NCBI GenBank assembly: GCA_002423435.1
Contig: DIWE01000007.1
Coordinates: 1 to 37,532, forward strand
Direction of reading: 5' to 3'
DNA from: Clostridiales bacterium UBA6114
GTDB taxonomy: Bacteria > Bacillota > Clostridia > Oscillospirales > Butyricicoccaceae
DNA length: 37,532 bases
The notes beneath the pieces were generated by a model, which saw only the letters and a program-made list of their open reading frames with translations, did not search any database and was not told where the DNA came from. Shown piece by piece: positions 6,557 through 15,529 of this stretch; the first letter of the stretch is position 1, and every line of letters begins with the position of its first letter. The position numbers and the translations under genes are program-made.

Positions 6557-9187
6557 ATGGGCAAAAACATGGCTGAGTTTACCCCGATGATGAAACAATA
6601 TCTTGATATCAAGAGCGCGCACAAAGACAGCATCCTTTTTTATCGCCTCGGGGATTTCTATGAGATGTTCTTTGAAGACGCCGAAGTGGTGTCAAGGGAG
6701 CTTGACCTTGTTTTGACCGGAAAGGACTGCGGCCAGGACGAGCGCGCGCCGATGTGCGGCGTGCCGTACCACAGCTGCGAGGCCTATATCGCGCGGCTGA
6801 TTCAAAAGGGGTACAAGGTTGCAATCTGCGAGCAGGTGGAGGACCCGAAGCAGGCGAAAGGGCTCGTCCGCCGCGAGGTGATCCGCATGATCACGCCGGG
6901 CACCGTCATTGAAAGCTCGATGCTCGACGAGAAGAAAAACAATTTTATCTGCTCGGTCTACTTCGACGACGGCGCCGCCGGCGTCTGTTTTATCGATCTT
7001 TCGACCGGGGAATGCTACGCGACCGGCATCGTAAACGGCGATCTTCCGCTTCAGGTGATCAATGAACTGGGCAGGTTCGTGCCCTCCGAGGCGGTTTTAT
7101 CCGAAAAGGCCGCCAAAAACGAGGTGATCTCGGGCTTTCTCCGAAACAGGCTTTCCTGCTTTTCGAGCGCGGCCGACGACAGCCTGTTTGATTACGAACG
7201 CGCGGCCGAAACGATCAGAACCCAGTTCCATGCGCCCGACTTGGACGCGCTCGGCGTCACGGACCCGAAGGAGATCGCGATGGCCGCGGGCGCTCTGATT
7301 TTATACCTGATAGAGACGCAAAAAACAAACCTCCTACATATCAACACCTTAGACGTTTATACGCAGGGCCAGTTCATGGAGCTCGACGTGACGGCGAGAC
7401 GAAACCTGGAGCTTTGCGAAACGCTGTGGACCGGCGAGAAAAAGGGCTCGCTTTTGTGGGTGCTCGACAGGACGGAAACGTCCGGGGGCAGCCGCCTTCT
7501 GCGGTCGTGGATCGAGAAGCCGCTTGTCGACGTGGCGCAGATCAAGCGGCGCCAGCAGGCGGCAAACGAGCTTTTTTCCGATACGGTCGGCCGCGGGGAG
7601 CTAAAGGGGCTTTTGAAAAATATCTCGGACTTGGAGCGCCTGATCGGCCGGGTCGTTTACGGAAACGCCAACTGCCGGGATCTTCGCGCCCTGTCGCGCA
7701 CCGCGTGTTTCCTGCCGCGGATCAAAAAGGCGGCCTCGGTCTATAAAACGTCGATGATGCGGAATCTCTCCGAATGCATCGACGAGCTTTCCGACCTCCG
7801 CGAGCTCGTCGACAGCGCCATCGTCGACGAGCCGCCGTTTTCCGTGAGAGAGGGCGGGATGATCCGAAAGGGATATCATGAGGAGGTCGACCGGCTCATG
7901 GATCTCTTAAACGGCGGAAAGGGGTCGCTCGCCGCGATCGAAGCATCCGAGCGGGAAAAAACCGGCATCAAAAACCTGAAGGTCGGCTACAACAAGGTTT
8001 TCGGATATTATATCGAGGTTTCAAATTCCTATTTAAGCCTCGTTCCCGATACATATGTGAGAAAACAGACCCTGACGGGCGGCGAGCGCTTTATCACGCA
8101 GGAACTAAAAGAGCTCGAGAGCACCGTGCTTTCGGCAAAGGAGCGGGCAACGGCGCTCGAATACGAAATTTTCTGCGCCGTCCGCGACAAGGTCGCAAGC
8201 GAGGTCCATCGGGTCCAGCGCACGGCGCACGCGCTCGCGACCCTCGACGTGCTGCTGTCGTTTGCCGAGGTCGGGGTAAAAAACGGATACTCGATGCCCG
8301 ACGTGGACTATTCCGACAAGGTCCTGATCCGCGACGGCAGGCACCCCGTCGTTGAAATGATGCTCAGAGACGTGCTTTTCGTGTCCAACGACACGGCGCT
8401 CGACGGAAACGAAAACCGCGTCGCGATCATCACCGGCCCCAATATGGCCGGAAAATCGACCTATATGCGCCAGACCGCGCTGATTGTGATCATGGCGCAG
8501 ATCGGCTCGTTCGTGCCGGCGAAGAGCGCGGCGATCGGGGTGTGCGACCGGGTGTTCACGCGCATCGGCGCGTCCGACGACCTGTCCTCGGGGCGGTCGA
8601 CCTTCATGGTCGAGATGAACGAGGTCGCGGACATCCTAAAGAGCGCGACGCCCAAAAGCCTTCTGATTCTCGATGAAATCGGGCGCGGGACGTCGACGTT
8701 CGACGGCATGGCGATCGCGCGCGCGGTGCTCGAACATGTCGCCGATAAAAAGAAGCTCGGCGCGAAGACGATGTTCGCGACCCATTACCATGAGCTTACC
8801 GAGCTCGAGGAGCTTTTGCCGGGGGTCAAGAATTACAACGTCGCGGTCAAAAAGAGGGGCGACGACATTATTTTCCTGCGCCGGATCGTGCGGGGCGGCA
8901 CAGACGACAGCTACGGCATCGAGGTCGCGAAGCTTGCCGGCATCCCGGACGCCGTGGTATCGCGGGCAAAGAAGATCCTGAAAAGCCTCGAGGCCGGGGT
9001 GGCGGTTTCGGGTCCGCGCGCCGCCGTCAAAACCGGGGAGGACGACGAGGACCAGATTTCCATCGGCAGCATGAAAGGCGACGAGATCCTTTGCTCTTTA
9101 AGGACGATGGACGTCGAAACCTTTACGCCGATTGAGGCGCTTAACAAGCTGTTCGAGCTTCATAAAAAAGCAAAGGAGCTGCCCTAA
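6557..9187 (+). CDS. mutS: DNA mismatch repair protein MutS
   Basis: MutS recognises mismatches and small loops and recruits MutL. The protein (876 residues) has the mismatch-reading Phe-x-Glu in GDFYEMF near the N-terminus, the connector and lever domains, and the C-terminal ATPase with Walker A GPNMAGKST (about 627), the signature around DLSSGRSTFMVEM, Walker B LLILDEIGRGTSTFDG and the switch His in ATHYHEL. The closing region, IEALNKLFELHKKAKEL, is the usual C-terminal helical tail. ATG 6557 is chosen from the AAAGGAAA site about 6 nt upstream; ATG 6569 (MAEFTPMM) is the more usual family start and equally possible. It follows miaB by 34 nt and is probably cotranscribed. Confidence 0.96.
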   Translation: MGKNMAEFTPMMKQYLDIKSAHKDSILFYRLGDFYEMFFEDAEVVSRELDLVLTGKDCGQDERAPMCGVPYHSCEAYIARLIQKGYKVAICEQVEDPKQAKGLVRREVIRMITPGTVIESSMLDEKKNNFICSVYFDDGAAGVCFIDLSTGECYATGIVNGDLPLQVINELGRFVPSEAVLSEKAAKNEVISGFLRNRLSCFSSAADDSLFDYERAAETIRTQFHAPDLDALGVTDPKEIAMAAGALILYLIETQKTNLLHINTLDVYTQGQFMELDVTARRNLELCETLWTGEKKGSLLWVLDRTETSGGSRLLRSWIEKPLVDVAQIKRRQQAANELFSDTVGRGELKGLLKNISDLERLIGRVVYGNANCRDLRALSRTACFLPRIKKAASVYKTSMMRNLSECIDELSDLRELVDSAIVDEPPFSVREGGMIRKGYHEEVDRLMDLLNGGKGSLAAIEASEREKTGIKNLKVGYNKVFGYYIEVSNSYLSLVPDTYVRKQTLTGGERFITQELKELESTVLSAKERATALEYEIFCAVRDKVASEVHRVQRTAHALATLDVLLSFAEVGVKNGYSMPDVDYSDKVLIRDGRHPVVEMMLRDVLFVSNDTALDGNENRVAIITGPNMAGKSTYMRQTALIVIMAQIGSFVPAKSAAIGVCDRVFTRIGASDDLSSGRSTFMVEMNEVADILKSATPKSLLILDEIGRGTSTFDGMAIARAVLEHVADKKKLGAKTMFATHYHELTELEELLPGVKNYNVAVKKRGDDIIFLRRIVRGGTDDSYGIEVAKLAGIPDAVVSRAKKILKSLEAGVAVSGPRAAVKTGEDDEDQISIGSMKGDEILCSLRTMDVETFTPIEALNKLFELHKKAKELP

Positions 9188-9222
9188 AAATACTTTTAGG
9201 GCACTCCCGCTTCGCGGATTAA

Positions 9223-9336
9223 ACGCATGTTTCTTGCCGCCGCAGGCGGCAACCGAAACATATGCGAGACAGACGGCCATGACCGGATTTTTATCCGTTG
9301 TGGCGACGCACCGCGTCATGGCCGTCTTTAGCGTTT
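9223..9336 (+). terminator. Hairpin plus intrinsic terminator after mutS
   Basis: The terminator has perfect 13-bp arms AGACGGCCATGAC (9271-9283) and GTCATGGCCGTCT (9315-9327) around a 31-nt loop, followed by TTAGCG and six T. Just before it, 9223-9265 can form another long hairpin in which GTTTC...GAAAC surrounds GCCGCC...GGCGGC. The signal suggests that mutL is at least partly transcribed separately. Beyond it, 9357-9395 can fold (ATTCGG with CCGAAT, TGCCGC with GCGGCA) immediately before the mutL ribosome site. Confidence 0.7.
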
Positions 9337-9416
9337 TTTAACCTGAAGCTGTCATTATTCGGTATGCCGCCCGTCGGTAAAAGCGGCAGCCGAATCGGAG
9401 TATAAGGAGTTAAGCT

Positions 9417-11342
9417 ATGGCGAGAATCAGGGAGCTTTCCCCGCATGTCGCCGACCTGATCGCGGCCGGAGAGGTCGTCGAGCGGCCGGCATCGGTGATG
9501 AAGGAGCTTCTGGAAAACGCAATCGACGCGGGAGCGGCAAAGCTCACGGCGGAGATCGAAAACGGCGGCATCACCTATTTGCGGGTGGCGGACGACGGCT
9601 CGGGGATCGAAAAGGACGACGTGCTGACCGCCTTTTTGCGCCATGCGACGAGCAAGCTGCTTAAGCCGGAGGACCTTTCGTCGATCCGTACGCTCGGCTT
9701 TCGCGGCGAAGCGCTCGCCGCCATCGCGGCCGTTTCCAAGGTAGAGCTTTTTACGAAAAACGCCTCCGACGAGTCGGGCAGCCATGTGAAAATTTCCGGC
9801 GGCAGCGTTTCGGAGCATACGGAGGCGGGCTGCCCGCAGGGCACGACGATCGTCGTGCGCGACCTTTTTTACAACACGCCCGCCCGCATGAAGTTCCTGA
9901 AAAAAGACGCGACCGAGGGCGGCTACGTATCCGAGGCGGTCGAGCATATCGCCTTGTCAAAGCCGGAGATCTCGGTGAAATTTATAAAAGACGGCAAGGT
10001 GCTTTTTCACACGCCGGGCGACGGTCTTCTCCGTTCCGCCGTCTACTGTGTCTACGGCACGGAGTTTGCAGGTTCCCTGATCGGGCTTTCCTACGCTATG
10101 GACGGCATCGAGGTTTCGGGGTTTTCCTCGAAGCCGGCGGCGTCACGCGGAAACCGCGCGATGCAGATCTTTTTTGTAAACGGGCGGCACGTCAAATCAA
10201 AGCTTTTGCAGGCGGCCTTGGAGCAGGCGTATAAAAACCGGCTCCTGACCGGGCGGTTTCCGTCCTGCGTGCTCAATCTCAAGGTTCCGTTTTCATCTGT
10301 GGACGTAAATGTCCATCCCGCGAAAACGGAGGTCAAGTTTGCGCAGGAGCGGCGCGTGTTCGAGGTCGTTTACTCCGCCGTGAAAACCGCGCTCGACGGC
10401 TTTTCCGACCGCCCGGAGATTTCCCTTGGGGAAGCGGCGCGGCCCCTGCCGCCGGACAGGGAGGCTGTTTCTTCCGGCGCTTTGTCCGGGAAGGCGCCCG
10501 CGCCTTATATAAATCCGCAGCCTTCCTCGAAAGGATATGTCCCCAAAATCATTACGGCTCCCGAGCAGGGTGAAATCCTCGCTCTGCACGAGCCGAAGGT
10601 GTATGCTTATCCGGTGCCGGACAGGCTTTTCACAGAGTTTGCGGGTGCAGATACGCCGACGGCCCGGACGACAGCCGATATCATCCCGCCGGCACCGACC
10701 CTACCCGATGCCAAAACGCTGCCGCCGGAACCCGCGGAGGAAGACGGGGGGGCTTCGCAGCAAGCGCTTTTCGGAGAATCGTTTCGCCTTGCGGGGGAGA
10801 TTTTCAACACCTACATCCTCGTCGAGGATTCGGACGGGCTTTTGATTATCGACAAGCACGCGGCGCATGAGCGGATGATCTTCGATAAGTTAAAGGGCGG
10901 AGAGCTTGAGACGTCGCCGCAGCTTCTCTTAAAACCGGAGGTATTGAACGTCTCGCGGCTGGAGGCGGAAATCATCAGGGAGCATATGCCCGAATTTTCA
11001 AAGCTCGGGTTTGATATCGGCGAATTCGGGGAAAATAGCTTTATCGTGCGGCAGGTGCCCCCCTTTATCGACCCCGGCGACACGGAGGCGCTTATCGGGG
11101 AGCTTGTCAAAAAAATCCGCGACAGCGAGCGGTTCGGCCTTTCGATGTTCGACGAGCTGATAAACTCGATCTCCTGCAAGGCGGCCGTAAAGGCCAAAAG
11201 CCGGATGCAGCCGGACGAGCTTCTGGAGATCGCAAAACGCGTAACGAGCACGCCTTCGCTCCAGTTTTGCCCCCACGGCAGGCCGGTTGCGGTGCGGCTT
11301 ACGAAAAGCGAGCTCGAAAAGCAGTTTTTCAGAATCGTATAA
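9417..11342 (+). CDS. mutL: DNA mismatch repair protein MutL
   Basis: MutL couples mismatch recognition by MutS to strand incision. The 641-residue protein has the GHKL ATPase at the N-terminus: ELLENAIDAGA (Bergerat motif I), VADDGSGI, and TLGFRGEALAAI. The S5-like domain includes FFVNGRHV and VDVNVHPAKTEVKF. A linker of low conservation spans about 330-440, rich in Pro and Ala. The C-terminal dimerisation/endonuclease domain has DKHAAHERMIFD, matching the DQHA(x)2E(x)4E nuclease motif except for Q to K and the last E to D, and CPHGRPVAV, a second metal-site motif. Nicking activity is therefore likely. ATG 9417 follows AAGGAG (9404-9409). Confidence 0.96.
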   Translation: MARIRELSPHVADLIAAGEVVERPASVMKELLENAIDAGAAKLTAEIENGGITYLRVADDGSGIEKDDVLTAFLRHATSKLLKPEDLSSIRTLGFRGEALAAIAAVSKVELFTKNASDESGSHVKISGGSVSEHTEAGCPQGTTIVVRDLFYNTPARMKFLKKDATEGGYVSEAVEHIALSKPEISVKFIKDGKVLFHTPGDGLLRSAVYCVYGTEFAGSLIGLSYAMDGIEVSGFSSKPAASRGNRAMQIFFVNGRHVKSKLLQAALEQAYKNRLLTGRFPSCVLNLKVPFSSVDVNVHPAKTEVKFAQERRVFEVVYSAVKTALDGFSDRPEISLGEAARPLPPDREAVSSGALSGKAPAPYINPQPSSKGYVPKIITAPEQGEILALHEPKVYAYPVPDRLFTEFAGADTPTARTTADIIPPAPTLPDAKTLPPEPAEEDGGASQQALFGESFRLAGEIFNTYILVEDSDGLLIIDKHAAHERMIFDKLKGGELETSPQLLLKPEVLNVSRLEAEIIREHMPEFSKLGFDIGEFGENSFIVRQVPPFIDPGDTEALIGELVKKIRDSERFGLSMFDELINSISCKAAVKAKSRMQPDELLEIAKRVTSTPSLQFCPHGRPVAVRLTKSELEKQFFRIV

Positions 11343-11356
11343 ACAGAGGTTAAGAT

Positions 11357-12307
11357 ATGAACAAACCGGAGCTTTTGTGTATCCTCGGGCCGACGGCGTC
11401 CGGAAAAACGGCGCTTTCCATCGCTCTCGCAAAGTGTGTCTCGGGTGAAATCGTATCGGCCGACTCCATGCAGATTTACAAAGGGATGGATATTGCGACG
11501 GCAAAGCCCGACGAGCGGGAAAAAGACGGCGTCTCTCACCACATGATCGACATTTTGGAACCTGATGAGGAATATTCAGTCAAACGATATGTGGAGGATG
11601 CGTCGGAATGCATTGACGGAATTTTAGGGCGCGGCCATGTGCCGATCGTCTGCGGCGGAACCGGTCTTTATATCGATTCCCTGCTCAAGGGGCGTGATTT
11701 CGCGTCCATCGCGGAGGACCCCAAGCTCCGCGAGGCGCTTCGGAAACGCGCGGAAAAAGAGGGGGGCGCCTCTTTGCTTTCGGAGCTTTCACGGTTTGAC
11801 CCCGAAAGCGCCGCCCGGCTGCATGAAAATGACTTAAAGCGCATTATCCGCGCGATCGAAGTCTACAGAGTTTCGGGTACGACAATCACGCAATACAATG
11901 AAAGCTCAAAACTGAAACAGCCGCGCTATCGCGCGCTGAAGCTCGGAATCCGTTTTAGCGACCGGAAAGTGCTCTATGACAGAATCAACCGCAGGGTTGA
12001 CGAAATGATGCAGAAAGGTCTTCTGGATGAGGCGAGGCGGCTTTATGACGACGGGAAGCTAAAAGGGACCGCGCTGCAGGCAATCGGCTACAAGGAACTG
12101 ATCCGCGTCTTTGGCGGGGAATGCACAGTTGCCGAGGCTGTCGACGATATCAAGCAGAAGACAAGGCGCTACGCCAAACGCCAGATGACATGGTTTTCCC
12201 GCGACCGGGATATCAAATGGCTGAATCTGGAAAAAGGGGAGCCGTTCGAGCAAATTCTCCTTAATTCGATGGAATGCGTGGCTGCCTCCGGTATAAAATG
12301 GCTCTGA
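11357..12307 (+). CDS. miaA: tRNA dimethylallyltransferase MiaA
   Basis: MiaA transfers the dimethylallyl group of DMAPP to N6 of A37 in tRNAs reading UNN codons, making the substrate for MiaB. The 316-residue protein has the P-loop GPTASGKTALS (about 9-19), the SADSMQIYKGMDIATAKP motif with the catalytic Asp/Ser/Gln region, HHMIDI, CGGTGLYI and the late IGYKEL and TRRYAKRQMTWFSRD segment that binds tRNA. Length is normal. It follows mutL by 14 nt with AGAGG upstream, and precedes hfq by 45 nt, so the three are probably one transcript as in many bacteria. Confidence 0.95.
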   Translation: MNKPELLCILGPTASGKTALSIALAKCVSGEIVSADSMQIYKGMDIATAKPDEREKDGVSHHMIDILEPDEEYSVKRYVEDASECIDGILGRGHVPIVCGGTGLYIDSLLKGRDFASIAEDPKLREALRKRAEKEGGASLLSELSRFDPESAARLHENDLKRIIRAIEVYRVSGTTITQYNESSKLKQPRYRALKLGIRFSDRKVLYDRINRRVDEMMQKGLLDEARRLYDDGKLKGTALQAIGYKELIRVFGGECTVAEAVDDIKQKTRRYAKRQMTWFSRDRDIKWLNLEKGEPFEQILLNSMECVAASGIKWL

Positions 12308-12352
12308 GGCTGCGCGCAAAAGATACAGTGCGTGCCAAAGAGGAGGATATAC

Positions 12353-12607
12353 ATGCAGTCAAAGATCAATCTTCAGGAAGTGCTCTTAAACCAGACGCGA
12401 AAAGATAAAATCGGAGTGACCATTTTCCTCGCAAACGGCTTCCAGCTCAAGGGGGTCATAAAAGGGTTCGACAGCTTTACCGTTATCCTTGAGAGCGACG
12501 GACGGCAGCAGATGATTTACAAGCATGCGATTTCAACGATCATTCCGGCCCGGCCGGTCGATTTCCAGGCCGCATATGCCGCCCCGGAAGAGGCGGACGT
12601 GCCGTAA
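12353..12607 (+). CDS. hfq: RNA chaperone Hfq
   Basis: Hfq is a hexameric Sm-like protein that binds U-rich RNA and helps sRNA-mRNA pairing. The 84-residue protein has Sm1 (KIGVTIFLANGFQLKGVIKGFDSFTVIL) and Sm2 (QMIYKHAISTIIP) with the typical YKH signature of the proximal RNA face. The C-terminal tail is short (about 13 residues), as is usual in Gram-positives. ATG 12353 is fixed by a perfect AGGAGG at 12341-12346; an upstream in-frame ATG at 12332 lies before that site. A candidate sRNA gene lies in the same window at 107-188. Confidence 0.95.
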   Translation: MQSKINLQEVLLNQTRKDKIGVTIFLANGFQLKGVIKGFDSFTVILESDGRQQMIYKHAISTIIPARPVDFQAAYAAPEEADVP

Positions 12608-12745
12608 TTACATAGCTACTTATTTTAACTTCGGCGCGCCGCTCGCCGTATTCTTAAGCGGCGGCCGCGGCGGAAAAAGGACAAGCCTTCCGTTGTTTAC
12701 GGGTTTTCCTTTTACTTTCAGCGCCGCGTTTATGTGGGACATGTT

Positions 12746-13963
12746 ATGAAACGAAGCTCACTGTTTTCGACGGCGGCGGTTATCCTGTTCGGGGCCCTTT
12801 TCCTTTTTTATTGCGCGCACCAGCTATATACGATCATAAACAACCCGATTAAAACGGTGAACGCCTTGTACATAACGGTGGACGATTCGATTGCGGCCGA
12901 AGGATATTTTATCCGGGGCGAGCAGGTGCTCGGCGGCGTGTCCGGAATCGTCCAGTATACGGTAAATCCGGGGGAAAAGGTCGCGAAGGGAGCCGAAATC
13001 GCGGAAATTTTCGACGATGAGGAGGCGGCCTCCATAAGCCGCCGGATCGAGGAGCTCGACGAGCGGATCCAAAGCATCGAGTATGCAAAAAACCAGAGTG
13101 TCGACAAGGCGGACGCCGGGAAAATCGACAGCCTGATCACAATGCAGGTCGGCGAGCTCGCCGAAACGACGGACAGCGGCATGGTGTCGAAGGCGTACGA
13201 CCAATTAAAGGAGCTTCAGACGCTCGTTATCCGCAGGTCGATGGCGGAGCAGGGCGGTGTGTTTGACGAAAGCGCCCTTTCCGAACTGAAGGTGCAGAGC
13301 GAAGCGTTGAAAAGCCAGGTAAACGGCCGGATGAAAAGCGTAAAAACCGAGGTTTCCGGCTACTTTTCGCGGACGGTCGACGGGCTTGAGGATGTCTTGA
13401 AGCCCGACGGCCTTGACACGCTCACCGTCCAGTCTATCCTCGCGCTTCAGAGCGTATCAAAGGACGCAGGTGCGCAGAGCGTCCTCGGCAAGGTGATCGA
13501 CGGATTTGTCTGGTATTTTGCGGCGGTAGTCGATGAGAAGGAGGCCGATACGCTTTCAGCAGACAAAGCGGTGAAGCTGCGGTTTTCGCAGGGGCCGTCC
13601 GCCGATGTGACGGCGACTGTCAACCGGATCAAAAAAGACGGCGCGGGCAAGGCGCTCGTCGTATTTCAAAGCTCCGCGATCAACGAAGAGATCGTGTCGA
13701 TGCGCTACCAGCAGGTCGACATCGTCAAAAGAAGCTTCAAGGGCATCAAGGTGCCCAAGGAAGCGGTCCGCATCTTAAACGGGAAGGAAGGCGTTTACGT
13801 GGTTTCCGGCAACCAGGCGGTTTTCAAGGAAATCGCGAGGCTTTATGACACCGGGAGCTTTTACATCGTAAAAGCCGACGGAAGAAACGAAAAAAATCTG
13901 TTTATATACGACAAAATTATCGTAAACGCAAAGGATCTCAATGATAAGAAGGTCATCAAATGA
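12746..13963 (+). CDS. HlyD-like membrane-anchored protein at the head of the division cluster
   Basis: The 405-residue protein has one N-terminal membrane segment (about 7-25, AAVILFGALFLFYCAHQLY) and a large extracytoplasmic part. The motif SGIVQYTVNPGEKVAKGAEIAEI (about 68-90) is a biotinyl/lipoyl-like half domain typical of HlyD and membrane-fusion proteins, and a helical region rich in Glu and Lys follows (about 97-200). A beta-rich C-terminus includes VPKEAVRILNGKEGVYVVSGNQAVFKEI, the second half of the adaptor barrel. No ABC transporter partner is adjacent. Its stop overlaps the ylmE start (ATGA), so it is translationally coupled to the division cluster; genes of this type occupy this spot in other Clostridia. 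A cell-envelope role is likely; secretion is unproved. ATG 12746 was preferred over GTG 12734. Confidence 0.8.
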   Translation: MKRSSLFSTAAVILFGALFLFYCAHQLYTIINNPIKTVNALYITVDDSIAAEGYFIRGEQVLGGVSGIVQYTVNPGEKVAKGAEIAEIFDDEEAASISRRIEELDERIQSIEYAKNQSVDKADAGKIDSLITMQVGELAETTDSGMVSKAYDQLKELQTLVIRRSMAEQGGVFDESALSELKVQSEALKSQVNGRMKSVKTEVSGYFSRTVDGLEDVLKPDGLDTLTVQSILALQSVSKDAGAQSVLGKVIDGFVWYFAAVVDEKEADTLSADKAVKLRFSQGPSADVTATVNRIKKDGAGKALVVFQSSAINEEIVSMRYQQVDIVKRSFKGIKVPKEAVRILNGKEGVYVVSGNQAVFKEIARLYDTGSFYIVKADGRNEKNLFIYDKIIVNAKDLNDKKVIK

Positions 13964-14679
13964 TTTATGACGAAAACGCGGGGAAAATCCTTTCGGAGAG
14001 AATCAAGGGAGCAAGGGAGAAAATCGCGCGGGCAGCCGACCTTTCCGGGCGCAGTCCTGCGGATATTTTTCTTGTCGCGGCGACGAAAACGCAAAGAAGC
14101 GACGTGATCAGAGCGGCTCTGGAAACGGGCGGGATCGACGCCGCAGGAGAAAACCGCGTCCAGGAGCTTCGCGATCATCTGGACGCGGGGGCGTATCTGG
14201 ACGTCCCGGTGCATATGATCGGGCATCTTCAGACAAACAAGCTCAAATACGTCGTCGGCAAGGTTTCCCTGATCCAGTCGGTAGACTCGTTAAACCTCGC
14301 GTCTGAAATTTCGAAGCTGGCGTCAAAGCTTTCGGTGACGCAGGATATTCTCCTGGAACTGAACGTGGCGGGGGAGGAGAGCAAATTCGGCTTCTCACCC
14401 GGCGATATCGGCGGCGTTCTTCCGGAAATCGCGAAATTGCCCAATATACGCATAAGAGGGATGATGGCAATCCCGCCGATACAGGAGAAAACGGGTCAAA
14501 ATCGGCCATATTTTGAAAGATTGAGGCAACTGTTTATTGACAGTAAAGCGAAAAAATATGATAATGTCTTTATGGATTACCTGTCCATGGGCATGAGCGA
14601 CGATTATTACGATGCAATTTTATGCGGTTCGAATATGGTGCGTCTCGGCACCGCATTGTTTGGAAAGAGAGAGGCTTAA
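13960..14679 (+). CDS. ylmE: YggS/YlmE family PLP-binding protein
   Basis: This is a pyridoxal-phosphate homeostasis protein with a fold-type III alanine-racemase barrel (239 residues). The PLP Lys lies in FLVAATKTQRSDVI (about 35), and other family motifs are GENRVQEL, HMIGHLQTNK, IQSVDS, and the phosphate-binding LSMGMSDDY near the C-terminus. The protein binds PLP and buffers B6 vitamers; no confirmed catalytic reaction is known. It sits between the HlyD-like gene (ATGA overlap) and sepF (12 nt), the standard position of ylmE in the Gram-positive division cluster. Confidence 0.93.
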   Translation: MIYDENAGKILSERIKGAREKIARAADLSGRSPADIFLVAATKTQRSDVIRAALETGGIDAAGENRVQELRDHLDAGAYLDVPVHMIGHLQTNKLKYVVGKVSLIQSVDSLNLASEISKLASKLSVTQDILLELNVAGEESKFGFSPGDIGGVLPEIAKLPNIRIRGMMAIPPIQEKTGQNRPYFERLRQLFIDSKAKKYDNVFMDYLSMGMSDDYYDAILCGSNMVRLGTALFGKREA

Positions 14680-14691
14680 GGAGGAACGATT

Positions 14692-15129
14692 ATGGGCTTT
14701 ATGGAAGATTTTAAGCGTTGGGCGAGAGGCGAGGACGAGGATGAGGACGATTTCGAGGAATTCGTGCCGCGCCATAAGGAAATAAAGGAAGAAGAGTTTC
14801 AGCCGACCGAAATCAAGAGAAACAACAACAAGGTCGTCAATATCAATGCGACGACGCAGTTGTCCGTCGTCCTTGTAAAGCCGGAACGCTTTGAAAACGC
14901 GGCGGAAATCGCGGACCATCTGAAGGAACGGCGCACCGTCGTCTTAAACCTTGAGCAGACGAACAAGGACGTCGCGCGCCGCCTCGTCGATTTCTTGAGC
15001 GGCGTCGCGTATGCAAACGAGGGCAAAATCAAGAAGGTGGCGAATTCCACCTTCATTATCACGCCGTACAATGTCGATATCCTCGGGGATCTGATCGACG
15101 AGCTTGAAAACAACGGCCTATATATATAA
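14692..15129 (+). CDS. sepF: Cell division protein SepF
   Basis: SepF binds the C-terminus of FtsZ, tethers it to the membrane and bends filaments at the septum. The product has 145 residues. An N-terminal amphipathic helix, MGFMEDFKRWARG, serves as membrane anchor, and a very acidic linker (about 16-45) follows. The core DUF552 domain (about 55-135) has VVLVKPERFENAAEIADHL, VVLNLEQTNKDVARRLVDFLSG and the closing ITPYNVDI. The start follows AAGGAGG (14679-14685). It lies between ylmE and ylmG as in Bacillus. Confidence 0.94.
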   Translation: MGFMEDFKRWARGEDEDEDDFEEFVPRHKEIKEEEFQPTEIKRNNNKVVNINATTQLSVVLVKPERFENAAEIADHLKERRTVVLNLEQTNKDVARRLVDFLSGVAYANEGKIKKVANSTFIITPYNVDILGDLIDELENNGLYI

Positions 15130-15153
15130 AAATCATAAACGAGGGGGCGCACA

Positions 15154-15429
15154 TTGAGTATTACAGTTATTGTGGCGTATGTGGCCATAAGCGCGCTTCG
15201 GATTATTGAAGTGCTTTTGTTTGTAAGGGCGATTATGTCATGGCTTCCGAATTTCTCTCAAAGTCAGATATCGTCTTTTGTTTACTATACAACCGAGCCG
15301 ATTTTGGCGCCCGTCCGTTCCATGCTGATGCGCGTCCAGGCGCTTCGGGGGCTGCCGCTCGATTTTTCGATTATTGTGGCTTATCTGTTGATTGAAATCA
15401 TCATGCAGTTTCTTTATATGATCCGGTAG
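15154..15429 (+). CDS. ylmG: YggT/YlmG family membrane protein
   Basis: This 91-residue protein has two membrane helices (about 3-24 and 65-90) joined by a loop with the family motifs RAIMSWLPNF and YYTTEPILAPVRSML. YlmG is linked to division-site and envelope organisation, but its molecular role is unsettled. The TTG start at 15154 is supported by GAGGGGG (15140-15146). In Bacillus ylmH follows; here ylmH is absent and divIVA is next. Confidence 0.9.
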   Translation: MSITVIVAYVAISALRIIEVLLFVRAIMSWLPNFSQSQISSFVYYTTEPILAPVRSMLMRVQALRGLPLDFSIIVAYLLIEIIMQFLYMIR

Positions 15430-15529
15430 ATGTTGCTGACCGCTCCGCCTTTTACGGCGGGGCGTTTCGGGGTTTATGGAGACAATCGGAAGACTGCGCG
15501 CCGTCGCTTAAAACGAGAGGGGTATTTTC

